DNA of 64,000 nucleotides. Source: Globomyces pollinis-pini (lineage: Eukaryota > Chytridiomycota > Chytridiomycetes > Rhizophydiales > Globomycetaceae). The notes below the pieces were generated by a model, which worked only from the letters and a program-made list of their open reading frames with translations, was not told the DNA's origin and ran no database searches. The translations under genes and the position numbers were made by a program. The stretch covers positions 17,522 to 81,521 of the forward strand of contig MU621142.1 in the NCBI GenBank assembly GCA_025399215.1. The letters run 5' to 3'. Every line of letters starts with the position of its first letter. Position 1 is the stretch's first letter. Shown here piece by piece: positions 24,254-38,306 of the stretch.

Positions 24254-25784
24254 TTAACTGTTTGGGATACAATGAGCAGCCTCAACATAGGTTACATGAA
24301 CTCTACCTCTCTGTCGCAATGGCGCATTGGTCTTGCCGTTCACCACAATCAATGGATTTAATTCTTCAATCACTGATTCCGATAATGTAATTCCATCCAG
24401 ATATTGTTTCAAAATAGCTTTCAATCGTGTATTTTCATCTGTTAATGATGTTGCTTGTTTTTCCAATGCCAATTTATCAAGATACACCTTATTGTATCGC
24501 TTATTAAATTGACTCATTCCATCAAACTCTTTTGGTAGTTCGATATCCAATTGGATATTTGGATGCTACAATGACTTAAAATAATTTATCATTACTGATT
24601 GAATGGATGATTCTTCATAAAATGGACACACTTTCTCTTCTTCTGTTTCTAATTTTCGATTCATTTCTGCTAATTTGATAATTTGTTCTGCTTTATCCAC
24701 TTTTCCTCTAAGTGTTTTAATAACACCATTAGAGAGTATTGTTAAATCTGTTAGTCTCTGTCGTTCTTGTTCTCTGAACGTATTCATTCTTTTCTTTAAT
24801 GCTTGGAATTGCACTTGGATGGCATCTTTCTCCTCTTTCAATGCTTTATTACGTTCTTCATAATCTTTTGCATTGTTATTCATTTTAGTCTTCAAATGCG
24901 CAATGTTTTCCTTTTAATCGTGAAAACATGTCACTCTTACCTGTAATTTGACCAATTTTTTCATCTGTTGTTCAATTTCTTTTGCATTTTTTTGATCCTT
25001 TTGTTTTAAATCTTCAAATTGTTTTTTTCGTTCTTCAGTGGTAGTATTGTATTGGTTTAATGCTGCTTGAAATTGTCGCCATAAATCTTCAACCGTGCCT
25101 TCTAATTGAATTCTCAATGCATGCTTTTCTTCAAGGTTTTTATTTTTCACATCGTCTCGGACACTTGAATATTCATGTTTGGCATCAGCTTCATTTTCTT
25201 GAAATTCATGTTCTGCTCGTGTCATAATACCCAATATGTCTGCACGTTCTTTTGCATGTTCTGCCGTCAATTTGATTCTACCAATTAACCGAAAGTTCTA
25301 GGTCACCTTTCTGAATTGAACTCTAACTCTAAGGCCGACATATCACCATCAAACTGATTTTTAAGGGTTTCCAATCTGGAGTTTTGTAAATCAATCAACG
25401 TGTCAATATTGATCAAATGAGATTGTAATGCAACCGCATATTGTTCTTCTGATTCTTTTGTATAAGTCTTTAGGTTATCTATTGCTGCTTGTTTTCTATC
25501 AAGTTTTCTTGAATGGACTTGTTTTAAAATGTCAATCTGTTTTCTAATTTCCAATGTTTTGGCTAACTGTTATTGGATATAAAGATACATAATTTCATAA
25601 TATCTCTCCATCTATTTTGAATTTTTAAAATATTGAGTTTATATAATTTCTCTTCTTCTAATCTCTTTTCATTCGCTTTTTGTTTAATTTCTTCCATTGC
25701 TTTTCTTCTCGATTCTTCATCCTTGTAGATTCCAAACTCACCTTTTAATCCTTTATCTTTCCCTTTCTTATCTTTCTTTGCCAT
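24254..25784 (-). CDS. DRC2: Dynein regulatory complex subunit 2 (CCDC65)
   Basis: Axonemal nexin-link coiled-coil protein required for regulated ciliary beating. Exons read MAKKDKKGKDKG..., then 'NLKTYTKESEEQYAVALQSH' with 'LINIDTLIDLQNSRLETL', then 'NLEEKHALRIQLEGTVEDLW' with 'EIEQQMKKLVKLQ', then 'LAEMNRKLETEEEKVCPFY'. Each aligns with a conserved block of animal and Chlamydomonas DRC2 in the same order. Short introns separate them (near 25560, 25290, 24905 and 24560). The stop is TAA 24254-24256. This gene is the best evidence that the organism makes a motile flagellum. Confidence 0.88.
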
Positions 25785-25862
25785 ATTTCTTAAAAACGCG
25801 AAAGAAGAAGCTTAGTCGTGGGTGTTGATTTTTTTCTATTTTTCAAATTCTGGTTTCAATCA

Positions 25863-26403
25863 ATGATTCGTCAAATTATAAAACCAAAATCAGTCGCTAG
25901 ATGTTTATCAACAAATACCAAACTCCCTACAGAATCATCTCAAAGTAATGTTTTAGAGGCAGATATTACCTCAGGTATTGCATATAATTTACTTTAATGT
26001 TAAAGGTGTTCCTTTGGAAGTTAGTGCTAGAACTGTAAGAATTTACCGTCCTGCAAAAACTGCAATGCAATCAGGATTAGCTGGAATGAAGAATTGGAAA
26101 ATCGATTTTGATGTGCAACAACGTTGGGGAAATGAATTGATGGGATGGTCTTCCAGGTTTTTAAAATCATTTATATTTATTCATCGACAGTGCTGATGCT
26201 TTGCAAGCATTGAGAGTTCAATTTAATACGAAAGAAGATGCGATTGCATTTGCTCAAAAACAAGGTTATAATTATGTTGTTGAGGAACCAAAAGAAACCA
26301 AATTTAAAGTCAGAAGTTATGCTGCTAATTTCAAAGTATCTATTATCATGCTAACACTCTCTAGTATAACCCAAAGAAATTAACTTGGCACCATACCAAA
26401 TAA
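25863..26403 (+). CDS. NDUFS4: Complex I accessory subunit NDUFS4 (18/21 kDa)
   Basis: Respiratory complex I peripheral-arm subunit. Starts MIRQIIKPKSVARCLSTN, a mitochondrial presequence. A 31-nt intron precedes 'VPLEVSARTVRIYRPAKTAM', and the core 'QSGLAGMKNWKIDFD' with 'RWGNELMGWSSSADALQALR' follows, separated by short introns. Then come 'FNTKEDAIAFAQKQGYNYVV' and the last exon YNPKKLTWHHTK ending at TAA 26401-26403. The ETC_C1_NDUFA4-type domain is complete. It excludes lineages that have lost complex I, such as budding yeasts and Rozella-like parasites. Confidence 0.93.
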
Positions 26404-26771
26404 ACTAGTTTGTCACTTTGCCACTACAACTATACTTGCAGCATTGTTCTTGAGTGATTCAAATTGTCAATCAGTATTGAATATTTTCTATCATTGATTT
26501 GACAGATCTCAGGTGTCCAGGTTTGTGCCAACTACAATACTAGGTGAAATTGAGCTGAACATTATTTGAATTGTTAAGAAATTGCTATACTTTACACCCA
26601 TTCAATTTTCACCATCATATAAAATATTGATGATCAACATATAGTTTATGATGTAATCTACTACAAAATATACAAATCTACTTATTGTTAACATCTACTT
26701 CACAACTCTGAACGTTATAACCATATTCATTAGAAAATTAGACTAAGCGCGTGATTATTTTCCCACCCTAG
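26404..26771. other. Intergenic region, nothing recognised
   Basis: About 370 bp of AT-rich sequence between NDUFS4 and the small membrane protein gene. I see no ORF, repeat or RNA signature. Confidence 0.5.
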
Positions 26772-27187
26772 ATGGTTTGGAAATTCGTATCTCAGAGCAA
26801 AAATCCCGTGGCAGTAGCCTTGCGAAACTGGTTTTGGATTCCATTTATCAGTCAATCTAATTCTGCTCCAGGAAAGTACATATCATTAGCAGGTAATTCA
26901 AGAAATGTAGATTAACCGTAGAGGAAAAGAGAATCACAGAGACCAAAAAGAAAGTGACATTAATATTTCTTGTGTTAAGCTACTCGTTTATTTGTCGTTG
27001 GGTATCGTTTGATTTTCTATTAGTTATTTTGGTTTGTAGTTGCACGTTGTCCTTATACGTGTACCAACACTTCTACGATGTTCTAAATAATTTGAAAGCC
27101 TTACAAAGCAAGATGGCATTAGATTTGATGAGTAAGAAAGTTGGAGAACGTTTACTACATACTTTAAAGTCGAATAAAACCAAATAA
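26772..27187 (+). CDS. Small two-helix membrane protein, unknown
   Basis: Begins MVWKFVSQSKNPVAVALR. A 29-nt intron ending just before the AGGAAAAG at about 26922 joins it to 'EEKRITETKKKVTLIFLVLS'. The product, about 128 residues, has two hydrophobic segments (LIFLVLSYSFICRWV and FDFLLVILVCSCTLSLYV) and a short basic amphipathic tail, and ends in TAA 27185-27187. I recognise no family. An ER-type membrane location is the only inference possible; it could be a fast-evolving known small subunit. Confidence 0.55.
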
Positions 27188-27679
27188 ACCATAGTAAAAA
27201 GTACGTTAGTATTAGAATGAATTGGCATGATTATATCTGTAGTTGATATGCAATTGCCAAACTTTTTAGTGATGCAATCAACAGTACCCCAAAAACGGTG
27301 GATGTAATTTAACTTTTTTTAGACTGATTAAATCATTAAATTGAAACAGAAACGAACGACATTTCATTATTAAAAACACTAAAGAGATCTTAGATGCTAA
27401 TAGTTGGATCATGCACTAGTTTCTACATCGGATTTAGAATGAATGAATCAGGATGACTCATGCGGAATATAAATTGGAACCATTCAATAACTTTCAACTA
27501 AATACTTGAATTTCGCGAACTTCCCCAATGATCTAATTGCTTTCTCTTCAGTCATTCATTGCACTGTCAACGTATTTCGTAGAATCACAATTTCTCACAG
27601 AGATTTCTTGTGTAATGGTTGTGGCGTATCAGAAATCTATTTAAACACCTTCTGGGAAGTCGTTCTTTACAAATTTAAG
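27188..27679. promoter_or_regulatory. Upstream region of UGP1
   Basis: About 490 bp non-coding. Small open frames here are not supported by splicing or similarity. An AT-rich TATAAA-like stretch (GGAATATAAATTGG) at about 27460 could be a core promoter for UGP1. Confidence 0.35.
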
Positions 27680-29477
<1,798 letters not shown>

Positions 29478-29582
29478 CTTACTTGTGTCCTTAATAAAAT
29501 ATTTGCAATACAGTGTTTAAATTTTAGCTAACAACCTTTATTCAAAACTTATCTGCATTTAAGTAGTTCACCTTAGTTAAGT

Positions 29583-32500
29583 TTACTCGATACGTAAGAT
29601 CACGTTCGCAGATTTGATATTTGCCAATCTTCTTGGGAACGAACAGTATCGATCACTGACTGAGGTCACCCTAAAGGTTCCTAAAAGGTTAATAATTGGC
29701 CAGTAAAACCTTCCTGAGATGTATTCATGCTCCACTATAGATAAACATCAGATTAAATAAATACCTTGGATTCATTCACATCAGATACGGTAAAAGTCTC
29801 TTGTTGATATTTTTTGGTACCTGGTTTCTGTACCTTACGAGTGTAAGTAAATGAGAATGGTGATTCTCCAACAAATTCCACCACAAAATTACTTTCATCA
29901 CCTACACATTCAAACATCAAAATTATCTATACCTTCACGGATATCGTCAAATGAATCATCTCCTTGTCCCACAATAGCTTTTGGTAATGGTTTGATGGTA
30001 GTTGCAAGTTTATCATCAACTTCAACACTTTCATCACAGCATCCCATACTATTACATACTTTGGTAATCATAATTTGACCACCTGCTCCAGCAAAAAGAT
30101 TCAACATAGGATCCGCTACGGTTACAGGTTCTTGTGGAACACCATTCCAATTGTAGCCAATCGTGAATGGTGGGGTACCTTGAAGAGAATATGATATTAA
30201 ATCTCCTACACAAACTATTTGACTTGTTGATAATGTGATTCGAGCTTGATCTGCAATCTCAACTGAAGTCATGATTCGATTTGTGGATTTTTCATAGGAA
30301 ACTTCACATTTGGTAGCATCAACCAATGAATCAAGTATAAAGTCATGTTTTCCCATGAATGATGGTGCAGGTACCATAAGGCTATACTGATAACCATGAT
30401 CACTATCGAGTTGTAACTGATCTTCTTCAATGACCCTATTGATGAATGTAGCATGTTGATTGTCATGTCGTTGTTCAATTGCCATGGTGAATGGAGGCTG
30501 ACCACGAAGTGTCATCTTCAATTCCAACGATTTATTTCCACTAGAGGTACAATAGAATACACTCTTTTCAGGTTCAATAAAGTCTGCAGTTGGGACATCA
30601 TTCACCTGTTGAACTACAGTTGGCAGATCTTGAAGTTGAATTGGCGATTTGTAATTATCATCTGCTACGCTGACAAGTTTGTAGGTATGTATCCCAGGCA
30701 CGGTTGAATCCAATAAAATTCTAAAGAATGACGTTTCTACTGACTCGGAAATTTTCAAAGTCGTGGCCTTTTGAGATTCTCCAAAATATTGAATTTCGTG
30801 TAAAAGTTTCAACTGGAATGGTGCTTTTCCCTTTAGATCAATTTGGAAGTAACTTTCGGAGTCTTTACACAACGGTGATCGGATAATAGAATTACCCTTT
30901 AGTGTATCTGATAGTGAAGATTGAATCGACACAACTGGTTTGGGAATAGTTAATACTAATATTAAAAAAACAAAACAATTACCTTCAATGGACGATATTC
31001 CTTCAACATGTCCTTCACACACCTTATCATATATGGAAAGCAATTCAAATGTACCAGATCCAAAAACATCAATCGATCGTGAATTCATAGGGATGGATCT
31101 AGTGTACACTTTATCAGTTTCAATGTGCTTAAAGGTCGCACTGAAAGGTCCTCTAAAATGGTCAACCAACGGCTGTATTATACCTTCCAGAAAGAGAAAT
31201 AGGAAGTAAAGATTTGCTGTCTTCCAAAGCATAAAGAGTTTTGAGGGATTGAAACGAAATGGAAGGCCGATTAGAAACCACTTCAATGTTAACTGGATCA
31301 GTATCTAATTTCTTAAAACAACCATTTCCATCTTTGATTTCAGTCAATATCACACTATAAATCCCACCCTTTGAAAGGTTTTTAATAGGTATAGTGAATC
31401 CTTTTTCGGCAGCATCTACCTTATGAGAGACCCGGTCAATTGTGGACTCCATGGTTATTTCATAACTGACCACCCATGGTCCAGTACCTTCAACAGACAC
31501 TTCCAAATCCAAACTATCACCAATACATTTAACAAACTGATATGGTGAATCTCTGGAGTAGTTAGGTAAAATAAATTTCGCCGTTGAAGTTGGATGGATT
31601 ATTTGAGTCACAGTTTGATCAATAATATTAACTCCTTCATTGTAATTGCGATCACCGACCTATATTGTAAGAAAACCATTTGTACCTTTTCAAAGACAAA
31701 TTTATAGGTGCCAGTTCCAGTATCAGCGGAAGGCTTTAAAGAAAGAACATTTCTTGGTTGGTTGAAAGTTTCTCGAATATTATTTGACCGATAAGTCTGT
31801 TTGTTACCTTTCCACACGTTATAAGAGTATTCGACCCAAAATGGAGCCTGTCCCGTGAATAATAGATCAACATTAGTTCCTAATGTGCCAAAACAAGATT
31901 CTTCGATTGGAGTGGATGTAAATGAAACTGATGGTGCATTCACAGCTTGAACTAGACATGTCTTTGGAACATTTACAGTTCCTTGGCAATACTTATCTTT
32001 GACAGATAAAATCTTGTATTTCCCAGGAGAAGTAGCCGTCAAATGTTCAACATTTCCTTTAATATTCTCAATTGACAATGGTTGTACAGGCATATCTGAA
32101 TCAGGTTTGAACTCCAGTTCAACTTGGAATGGCGATGATCCTATACTGTTAGAATAAGAAACACAACCTTCTAATGTAAGGGGTACGGTTGTAACAGGCA
32201 CTTGCTGATAAGATGGGTCATACGAAGTACGAAGTTTGATATCTTGACAATCCGCAAAAGAAACAACTGGCGCAGAGTGACCATTGACAGCAAAAAGATC
32301 TCCATTTTCAGGTAACTTCCATTTTGTGCCCTTACTGCTAATAGGAGGAAGCACTGTGTCGATTTGAGCAGAATACTCAATAGTGTTATTAAGACCTACA
32401 TTTTAATAAAGGAAAAACTTATACCATCAACTATTCTAACTAGCTTAAACACGTAAGGTTCATTGTCTTCTATCTTTTTAAGCACTGGTACACGATAAGT

Positions 32501-33576
32501 TGCTGCTTGATTTCGTTTAACTAGCTCAGGAACTGATGGTGAGGTTGAATACGAAGTTTCTTTTGCATCATAATTGTCAATGGCAACGATTCCTTCAGTT
32601 TTTCCCACTTTTTCTGAATAAAGAATCGAAAACGGTGGAACACCATTCACTTCAATTGAAAAGTCAATAGTCTCTTCTACACATGCATCAAAGTTATGAT
32701 TAGAAGCTTGCGATCCATCGTTCCAGTTCCAATGGGCCGATGGACAAGTCACAACACTTACAGGATCATTCTTTATAATTTTTACATCATCACCACTTGA
32801 TTCTCTGGCTGCTTTTAATGTATACACTCCTTCTTTTGTAGTCTCAATTCCGTACAAACCAACTCTTCGTGTCGGTGTTTTGATTGATGCGATTTCAGTA
32901 TCTTGAGTATAGATGGGGCTGAATAAAGAGTGTTCATGAGAAATAGCAATAGCGTTTTGATTATTGATGGTGACATTTTCAAAAAGTTTACTGCCAGTTT
33001 CTGTCCATATTTCATAGTCAAGATAAAAAGGAGGAGTTCCTTTGATTAACATTGGAATTACTAAATTGGCATTGGAATGAGGATTTAAACAGTAAGTTGT
33101 TCCACTATATGTTAATATAAGGGGTTTACTTTGGATTAAATTGAATAATTGTTGGTGGTCGAATGTGCACGGTGTGGGATCCCATTATATGATCCCTTAG
33201 GAACTCTAGAAATAAATTAATGCAACAACAAACCATTCGATGAACTTTCTTCAACTGGTTGAAAGATATCTGATTCAATGACCTCATTCTGTTTTGCCAA
33301 GTATCCAACGATTCCTGCATTGAACAGACAACTAGAGATAATGACTAATAAGAAACCCAAGTTAGTAAGCTGAATACAAGTTCTTTTCACGAAATAGAAG
33401 AATAGTATATCGACGAGACTAAAGTTAATAGATTGAATATACCACCATATTGGCATCACCAAGGATTCATCCAGAGTGTCCAATTGATACTTATTTACTA
33501 TTTGAGCGACCTTTACAATTTGTAGCGATAGAAACAAAAACAAAGCAGATCTTCGTTTTCCAACATTATCCATCAT
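29583..33576 (-). CDS. POM152: Nuclear pore membrane protein POM152
   Basis: Transmembrane ring nucleoporin of fungi. The N terminus (33576, MMDNVGKRRSALFLF) has hydrophobic segments including 'LTNLGFLLVIISSCLFNAGI' that anchor it in the pore membrane. The rest is a string of lumenal Ig-like repeats marked by recurring patterns such as 'GTPPFYLDYE', 'GVPPFSILY', 'GQAPFWVEY', 'GKAPFQLKL', 'GQPPFTMAIE' and 'GTPPFTIGYNW', with 'Y.l..v.D..C' ends. The final exons, joined by 31- and 36-nt introns, end 'RVTSVSDRYCSFP...' with stop at 29583-29585. An in-frame Met at 33630 would overlap the start codon of the divergent HIG1 gene, so 33576 is preferred. Confidence 0.9.
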
Positions 33577-33628
33577 TTGATTTTTCAAGTTGAACTTTTT
33601 ATTATTTTTGTTTTGACATTTTGAAATC

Positions 33629-34007
33629 ATGGCCACTGAAAACAAGGAAGATTGGGAAAAGCGATTGGAAGGAGAGAATATTCCCAGTAAAGGACCAGAA
33701 AATATATTAGACAGATTCAAGAGAAAGTCAAAGGAAAACCCTATTGGTACACGGTTGTTATTTATTAATCAATAGGTATGCTATTCTTTAATATTTACAT
33801 TCAGTTCCTGCTGGATTTTTAGTTGCTTGTGCTGGTGTTGTCTTTATGGTTCGTGCTCTCCGTCGAAAAGACCCAAATGCATTTCAAAAAGCTCAAAGAT
33901 TACGATTATTTGGTTCCATGACAGTTGTAAGTGCTATTGCAGGTGGTTGGGTTGTCAATAATAAGGAGAGACTATTGGAGGATTGGGAAAAGCTACAAGG
34001 CAAATAA
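33629..34007 (+). CDS. HIG1-domain mitochondrial inner-membrane protein
   Basis: Respiratory supercomplex/hypoxia-type HIG1 protein (Rcf1/HIGD family). Exon 1 reads MATENKEDWEKRLEGENIPS to KENPIG. Removing 33747-33804 gives KENPIVPAGFLVACAGV, the conserved 'NP.VP.G...' start of the HIG1 domain, followed by 'RALRRKDPNAFQKAQRLRLF' and a second hydrophobic helix (SMTVVSAIAGGWVVN). About 100 residues, two membrane helices, typical length. The removed 58 nt consists of two GT...AG units of 29 nt placed end to end. The start overlaps a minus-strand in-frame ATG of POM152. Confidence 0.88.
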
Positions 34008-34154
34008 TTCATTTATGGTAGTTTGCAATAATACAAATATGCTGATGTTATTTTTAAATATGCTAAAGATTCGTTGTACATACAATGTTGTATATTATCA
34101 TTGTCAATAATGTTGCAGGAATAGGCACATCTGCTATTCTCTATACATAATTGC

Positions 34155-34767
34155 CTACAAGAGACCTCCTTTTAACATATTCATAATCAGCTGCGCTTCT
34201 TCCATTTCGTCCTGTCCATTAAGGTCAGTGTTGTGATAAATCTTAAAATCCACTCCAAATGAACCAATACTTTCCAAGATACTTGAAACCCAGACATTAG
34301 CATCAAGGTTCTTCAAGTTTGCAAACAAGATAATACCTCGAAATGCACTACCAATCGTCAATTCTCCAATATAAACTCTGGAGCCAACCGAATCTGAACT
34401 TTCATTGGCCTAACATTAACACATGTAATCAAACAGTTATTTTTGCAGTCTGGCGATGAGTCCAAAGATTCTTCAATTTCAAAATGATCGTTGATAATTC
34501 CGGATCACCTTGAATCAATTCCCCAGTATCATCCGAGTTTCCAATCAATGAATACAGGCTGGACATATGATCCCCTTGGAGTAAATATAATTGAGAATTT
34601 TGAGGTTTTGGTAAAATTTTAGTATTAGATTGAGGTAAGAATAATTTGATTGTAGTAGAATGTTTTTTTATCCGTTTGAATTGATAATTCTGGTACAATA
34701 CTTGGTTGAGTGCTGGTACGATTAACGAATCCTGATTGGTGTTAAAGTAAACGAGGACTTTACTCAT
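34155..34767 (-). CDS. MED20: Mediator complex subunit 20
   Basis: Head-module Mediator subunit (TBP-related fold) of the RNA polymerase II machinery. Exon 1 begins MSKVLVYFNTNQDS and includes 'KPQNSQLYLLQGDHMSSLYS' and 'ELSTIILKLKNLWTHRQTAK'. A 25-nt intron (34410-34434, GTTTGA donor) leads to 'SRVYIGELTIGSAFRGIILF' and a helix with 'MEEAQLIMNMLKGGLL'. The order of blocks matches human MED20 (hydrophobic display strand, 'LKGFF' helix, 'VGTVTMGPSARGI' strand). Length of about 195 residues is normal. Converges with the HIG1 gene. Confidence 0.75.
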
Positions 34768-34838
34768 CTAAAAATGTAAAAAAACTATGTAGTTCACTAT
34801 GACTTTTTAAAGCAATATTTATTGTACTGTTTTTACTG

Positions 34839-35996
34839 CTAGAGAACAGTTCTTTTTAAAGTAGGAGATCTCTTGAGTTTTGTGGTATCAAAGTGCACTT
34901 TCCTCACTGGTCGACGTTTGTCATTCACAGGAGATGCTGATTCTCTATGGGAATGATATATTGCATCTAATGGGACACTCCCTTCATTTGAATCGGGTAC
35001 TATATGGTAATCTGGAATCTGAAGTGGATCTTCAGTTATGGCAGTGTCCAATACCATTGATCGCGTTTTTATGACATCCCAATCAGGTGTATAGTTGTCA
35101 GTCTGCCTTATCTCTGATGAGTTATGTGAAATCACCGAACTATCATCTTTGGTTGATATTTTGTTTAATTCACTCTGTATAATCTTCTTTGGTGATTTAT
35201 AACTTGAATTCAGAAACGTGAATAATTCCAAAGAATATGTTAACCCTTGCATATAGAATGCTGTATGATTGACATACGTGTCTTCCCATAATAACCAAAT
35301 GCCAAAGATTACCATCACTGTCTGGAGTAAAATGATAAACACCAACTTGACTCCTTCATTCCTAATGATTTTTGAATAATCATTGCTGCTGTGTCTTAAA
35401 CTTTGAAGGAAGACTAGGTACAAAACAATACACATGGTTGTGTAGATTGCCTCCACCGTTCCTGCAATAGCCATTGCTGCTCCAATATAACCGAAACTTG
35501 GGTGCTCTGTGGTAGTTCGATATTCACCTTGTATGATTGAATAAGATACTTTGAATCCCAAATACGCGCCAAAAGATTTCAGTATCACAGCAGTTGGTGC
35601 TAAGAAGCACAATAGCTTAAAAAGTGGTTTTGTGTTTGATATGATAATTCTTGTTCGAAGCAACATCAAAACAACAACTGAAGCTGTCGTCAATAGGTTG
35701 AATATGTAGTTTAAACAAAAAAGATATGGTAGAAAATAGACACTTAGGATGGACACATAAGGGGAGGCTAAATAATCTATCGTGAGTATTTGGATAATCA
35801 AGAAACAGAGCAATATGAAAGTGGTTATCCAAGAGACCACATATAGAGCACCATCTCTAGACTTTACAGTCAACAAAATAAACAAAGCTGCACAATATTC
35901 ATGAATAGCCATTCCAATGAATACACAAGCAGGAGTAATGTAAGCAATTCGTTCTCTGGTCATTTTGTAAAGATTATCGATTGTAGTTGAAATCAC
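34839..35996 (-). CDS. Seven-helix membrane protein, copy 1 (intronless)
   Basis: A 385-residue protein with seven hydrophobic segments at about residues 18-44, 49-73, 80-113, 124-148, 169-200, 215-237 and 243-265, a very short N terminus and a charged Ser-rich cytosolic-type tail of about 120 residues. Landmarks are 'TIDYLASPYVS' after helix 2, 'LMLLRTRII' after helix 3, 'KSFGAYLGFKVS' and 'IFGIWLLWEDTYVNH' between helices 6 and 7. The topology is receptor-like, but I see no rhodopsin Schiff-base Lys or GPCR DRY/NPxxY motif and recognise no family. The paralog at 44015-45593 shares all landmarks. The tail motif VRKVHFD is echoed there as KRVQFK. Confidence 0.8.
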   Translation of the reverse strand: MISTTIDNLYKMTRERIAYITPACVFIGMAIHEYCAALFILLTVKSRDGALYVVSWITTFILLCFLIIQILTIDYLASPYVSILSVYFLPYLFCLNYIFNLLTTASVVVLMLLRTRIIISNTKPLFKLLCFLAPTAVILKSFGAYLGFKVSYSIIQGEYRTTTEHPSFGYIGAAMAIAGTVEAIYTTMCIVLYLVFLQSLRHSSNDYSKIIRNEGVKLVFIILLQTVMVIFGIWLLWEDTYVNHTAFYMQGLTYSLELFTFLNSSYKSPKKIIQSELNKISTKDDSSVISHNSSEIRQTDNYTPDWDVIKTRSMVLDTAITEDPLQIPDYHIVPDSNEGSVPLDAIYHSHRESASPVNDKRRPVRKVHFDTTKLKRSPTLKRTVL

Positions 35997-37081
35997 AGAA
36001 TGTCAATTTATTCCAAAAATACTCATATTAAATCTGAAATAGGTTGGAACCGAGTTTTGGTGATCAATACCCTTTTGAACACGAATCACAAAGCAATTGT
36101 GACAACTCTTGCAATTCAATTACACACCATAGATGCTGGGATTATTCGCCATTCTCTATAACTATGTAACTCTGAGTTCTAAAATGTATGTGATTTGAAT
36201 ACCAAATACGTTTACATATTTAAACCTAGGTGACACCATCAGGGTTTCAACCCCTACTGAATGATCACAGGACAATTTCTGAATTTTAATTCAAATAAGC
36301 TATAAGAACCTTATTGCATATTGCAGTATTTGGATTGATTATTTTGTAGTTTAGTGTTGCACGGTCCTCCCTTATTTTTGTCAGAAGACATTCTCTGTGC
36401 TGCTGGAAAAGCAATGGCATTTATAGTAAAGATTATTTCAACATTTAATCCAAACGAATCCTTTTGTGGACCTTAGGTTCGATAATTTCCAAAATACCTT
36501 GGCCTTACTTCCAAATTCGTGATGTCAGCTTGGAATGTTTTAAAACTCCAATCATCTTAAAAGATAAGTTGAAAGTCTATTTAGTTACACGATACTGATA
36601 TTGTTTACTGCTATGGATTGTATTTATAACCGTTTTTTTTTTCTTTTTTTTGAAATTGAATTAATAACTAGACTAACGAAGATTCTTTCCCTACTTGTAT
36701 CAAGAGGTATCTAATTATAAAATCACTCACATATAAAAATTAAAAACGCAATGTCAGAACAAATTTCACAAAATATCGATTATTAGATCAATTATGAAGG
36801 TTTAAACCAGAGTTGGAAGCAAAAACGACCTCTATCAAAAGCGACGAAGTATTCATTTCTAATGTTATCTATTTTTGTTCACTCTGAGAATGTATGCATA
36901 AAATGCCTTTAAGGATTGGCTCGCATCAAGTAATTGTCTAATTTTGCAAATGCATTTAAATACATTTTATGTTTTCTCGTTCGCTGGATTCATTAACGGA
37001 TCGGAAAAATATATTTGCAACTATTTAAAACGTCAGCGCGACGAAACATATGTTGAATAGTTTATTATGAGTTGAGACGCT
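35997..37081. other. Intergenic region with a possible coding relic
   Basis: About 1.1 kb between the seven-helix gene and NDUFAF5, AT-rich with no confirmed gene. A plus-strand open stretch at about 36353-36475 would encode 'GPPLFLSEDILCAAGKAMAF' and is preceded by a TTTTGTAG acceptor-like sequence; it has no clear start or partner exons and may be a relic. Nothing else seen. Confidence 0.35.
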
Positions 37082-38261
37082 TTACATAGTTGGTTTTGCC
37101 ACTTTATCCAAACTATCTATATCCTTAAAAGAATGCTTAGCAGATCCTCTTGGTAAAGGCTTAGGTTGATCATCACTAGGTTTCCAACCAATCTAGTAGA
37201 TAAACAACAAATTCATTTTACCATGTAAATCACTTGAAATGTGGCAGGAATACTTCCATCCTTATTACCATATATGGCCTTATATGCAGCTGCAGCTGCC
37301 ATAAATACATCTTTGGAGACGTGGTGTTTTCTAAAGTCAATCGAGACAAGATACCTTCTAAGTAGCGCATTACTTTCTCCCATTGCTTGCAAGTCTTCCA
37401 TCAACTCAAACATAGACGGATAATTCACCACAACTTCATCCACATCAACTTTATCATGATAAATGAATTGAAAATTATACCTGTTGTCAATGTCAATCCA
37501 GCTCTAGTTAATAAACTTCCAATTTCTTGGTGCTGTACCATAGGAGATATATGAGGAGATATCCCATTTGTCCTTTCCACTTCTGCCAATTGTAACGATG
37601 TTCTATACGGTTATAAGCATGTTTGAATTTGGATTCTTTACCTTAGCTCATATAAAGTATCACCTCCGAAAATAGCCCCTAAAAATACACCATCAGGTTT
37701 TAATGCCTTATTGAATTGAATCAATGTCCCAGGTAGATCGTTTACCCAGTGTAGTGATAATGAAGATACTACAGCATCAAACGTGTTTTCTTCGAATGGA
37801 AGTTGTTCCATGTCTCCAACAACTCTCTCTGTCTCAACTACAATAGTAAATGCGACATGATTTGTTACCATCATACTGTTTTTGTTCATCTCTATACAGT
37901 AGTTCTTTTGACATTTCCATTTGAATCAATTTTCCAGTCACTATATCTGAATCCAAATGTTTGATTAAGTGCCCAGAACCACAACCAGCATCCAGTACAG
38001 TGTGAAAACTCTTTTTGATGTCCTAACGTATTAAATGAGATGCAACAATACCAGAAATCGATCGGCTAATCGACATGCGATTTCATCTTTCAAATAATCT
38101 GTCTTTGTATTTATTGGATTTCGAACTGCATTTGATTGTTGAAGTTTTTTCACATTTCTATCAAATACAATTGGATTCATTATTCGTTCCAGGTTTTTAA
38201 TAGTTGAAGAGAATTGAGATTTCAATGCTATCTGTTTAATCCAATGTTTCTTAAAGTGCAT
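37082..38261 (-). CDS. NDUFAF5: Complex I assembly factor NDUFAF5 (SAM-dependent)
   Basis: Mitochondrial SAM-fold protein that in animals hydroxylates an arginine of NDUFS7 during complex I assembly. The chosen start (38261, [19 protein letters not shown]) gives a basic presequence; the longer reading would overlap the divergent PFDN2 start. '[17 protein letters not shown]' is the conserved N-terminal helix. Motif I, '[15 protein letters not shown]', follows a 29-nt intron. Then come '[20 protein letters not shown]' with 'LHWVNDLPG', '[13 protein letters not shown]', and the C-terminal '[16 protein letters not shown]'. The stop is at 37082-37084. It pairs functionally with the NDUFS4 gene 11 kb away: both indicate a working complex I. 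Confidence 0.9.
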
Positions 38262-38306
38262 CTTCAACTCCAAAATATTTTCCAGTTTTTTTTCGAATTT
38301 GGTATC

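Noticed and set aside
36225..36275. tRNA T-arm-like GGTTTCAACCCC
   Set aside because: No acceptor, D or anticodon arms at the right spacing.
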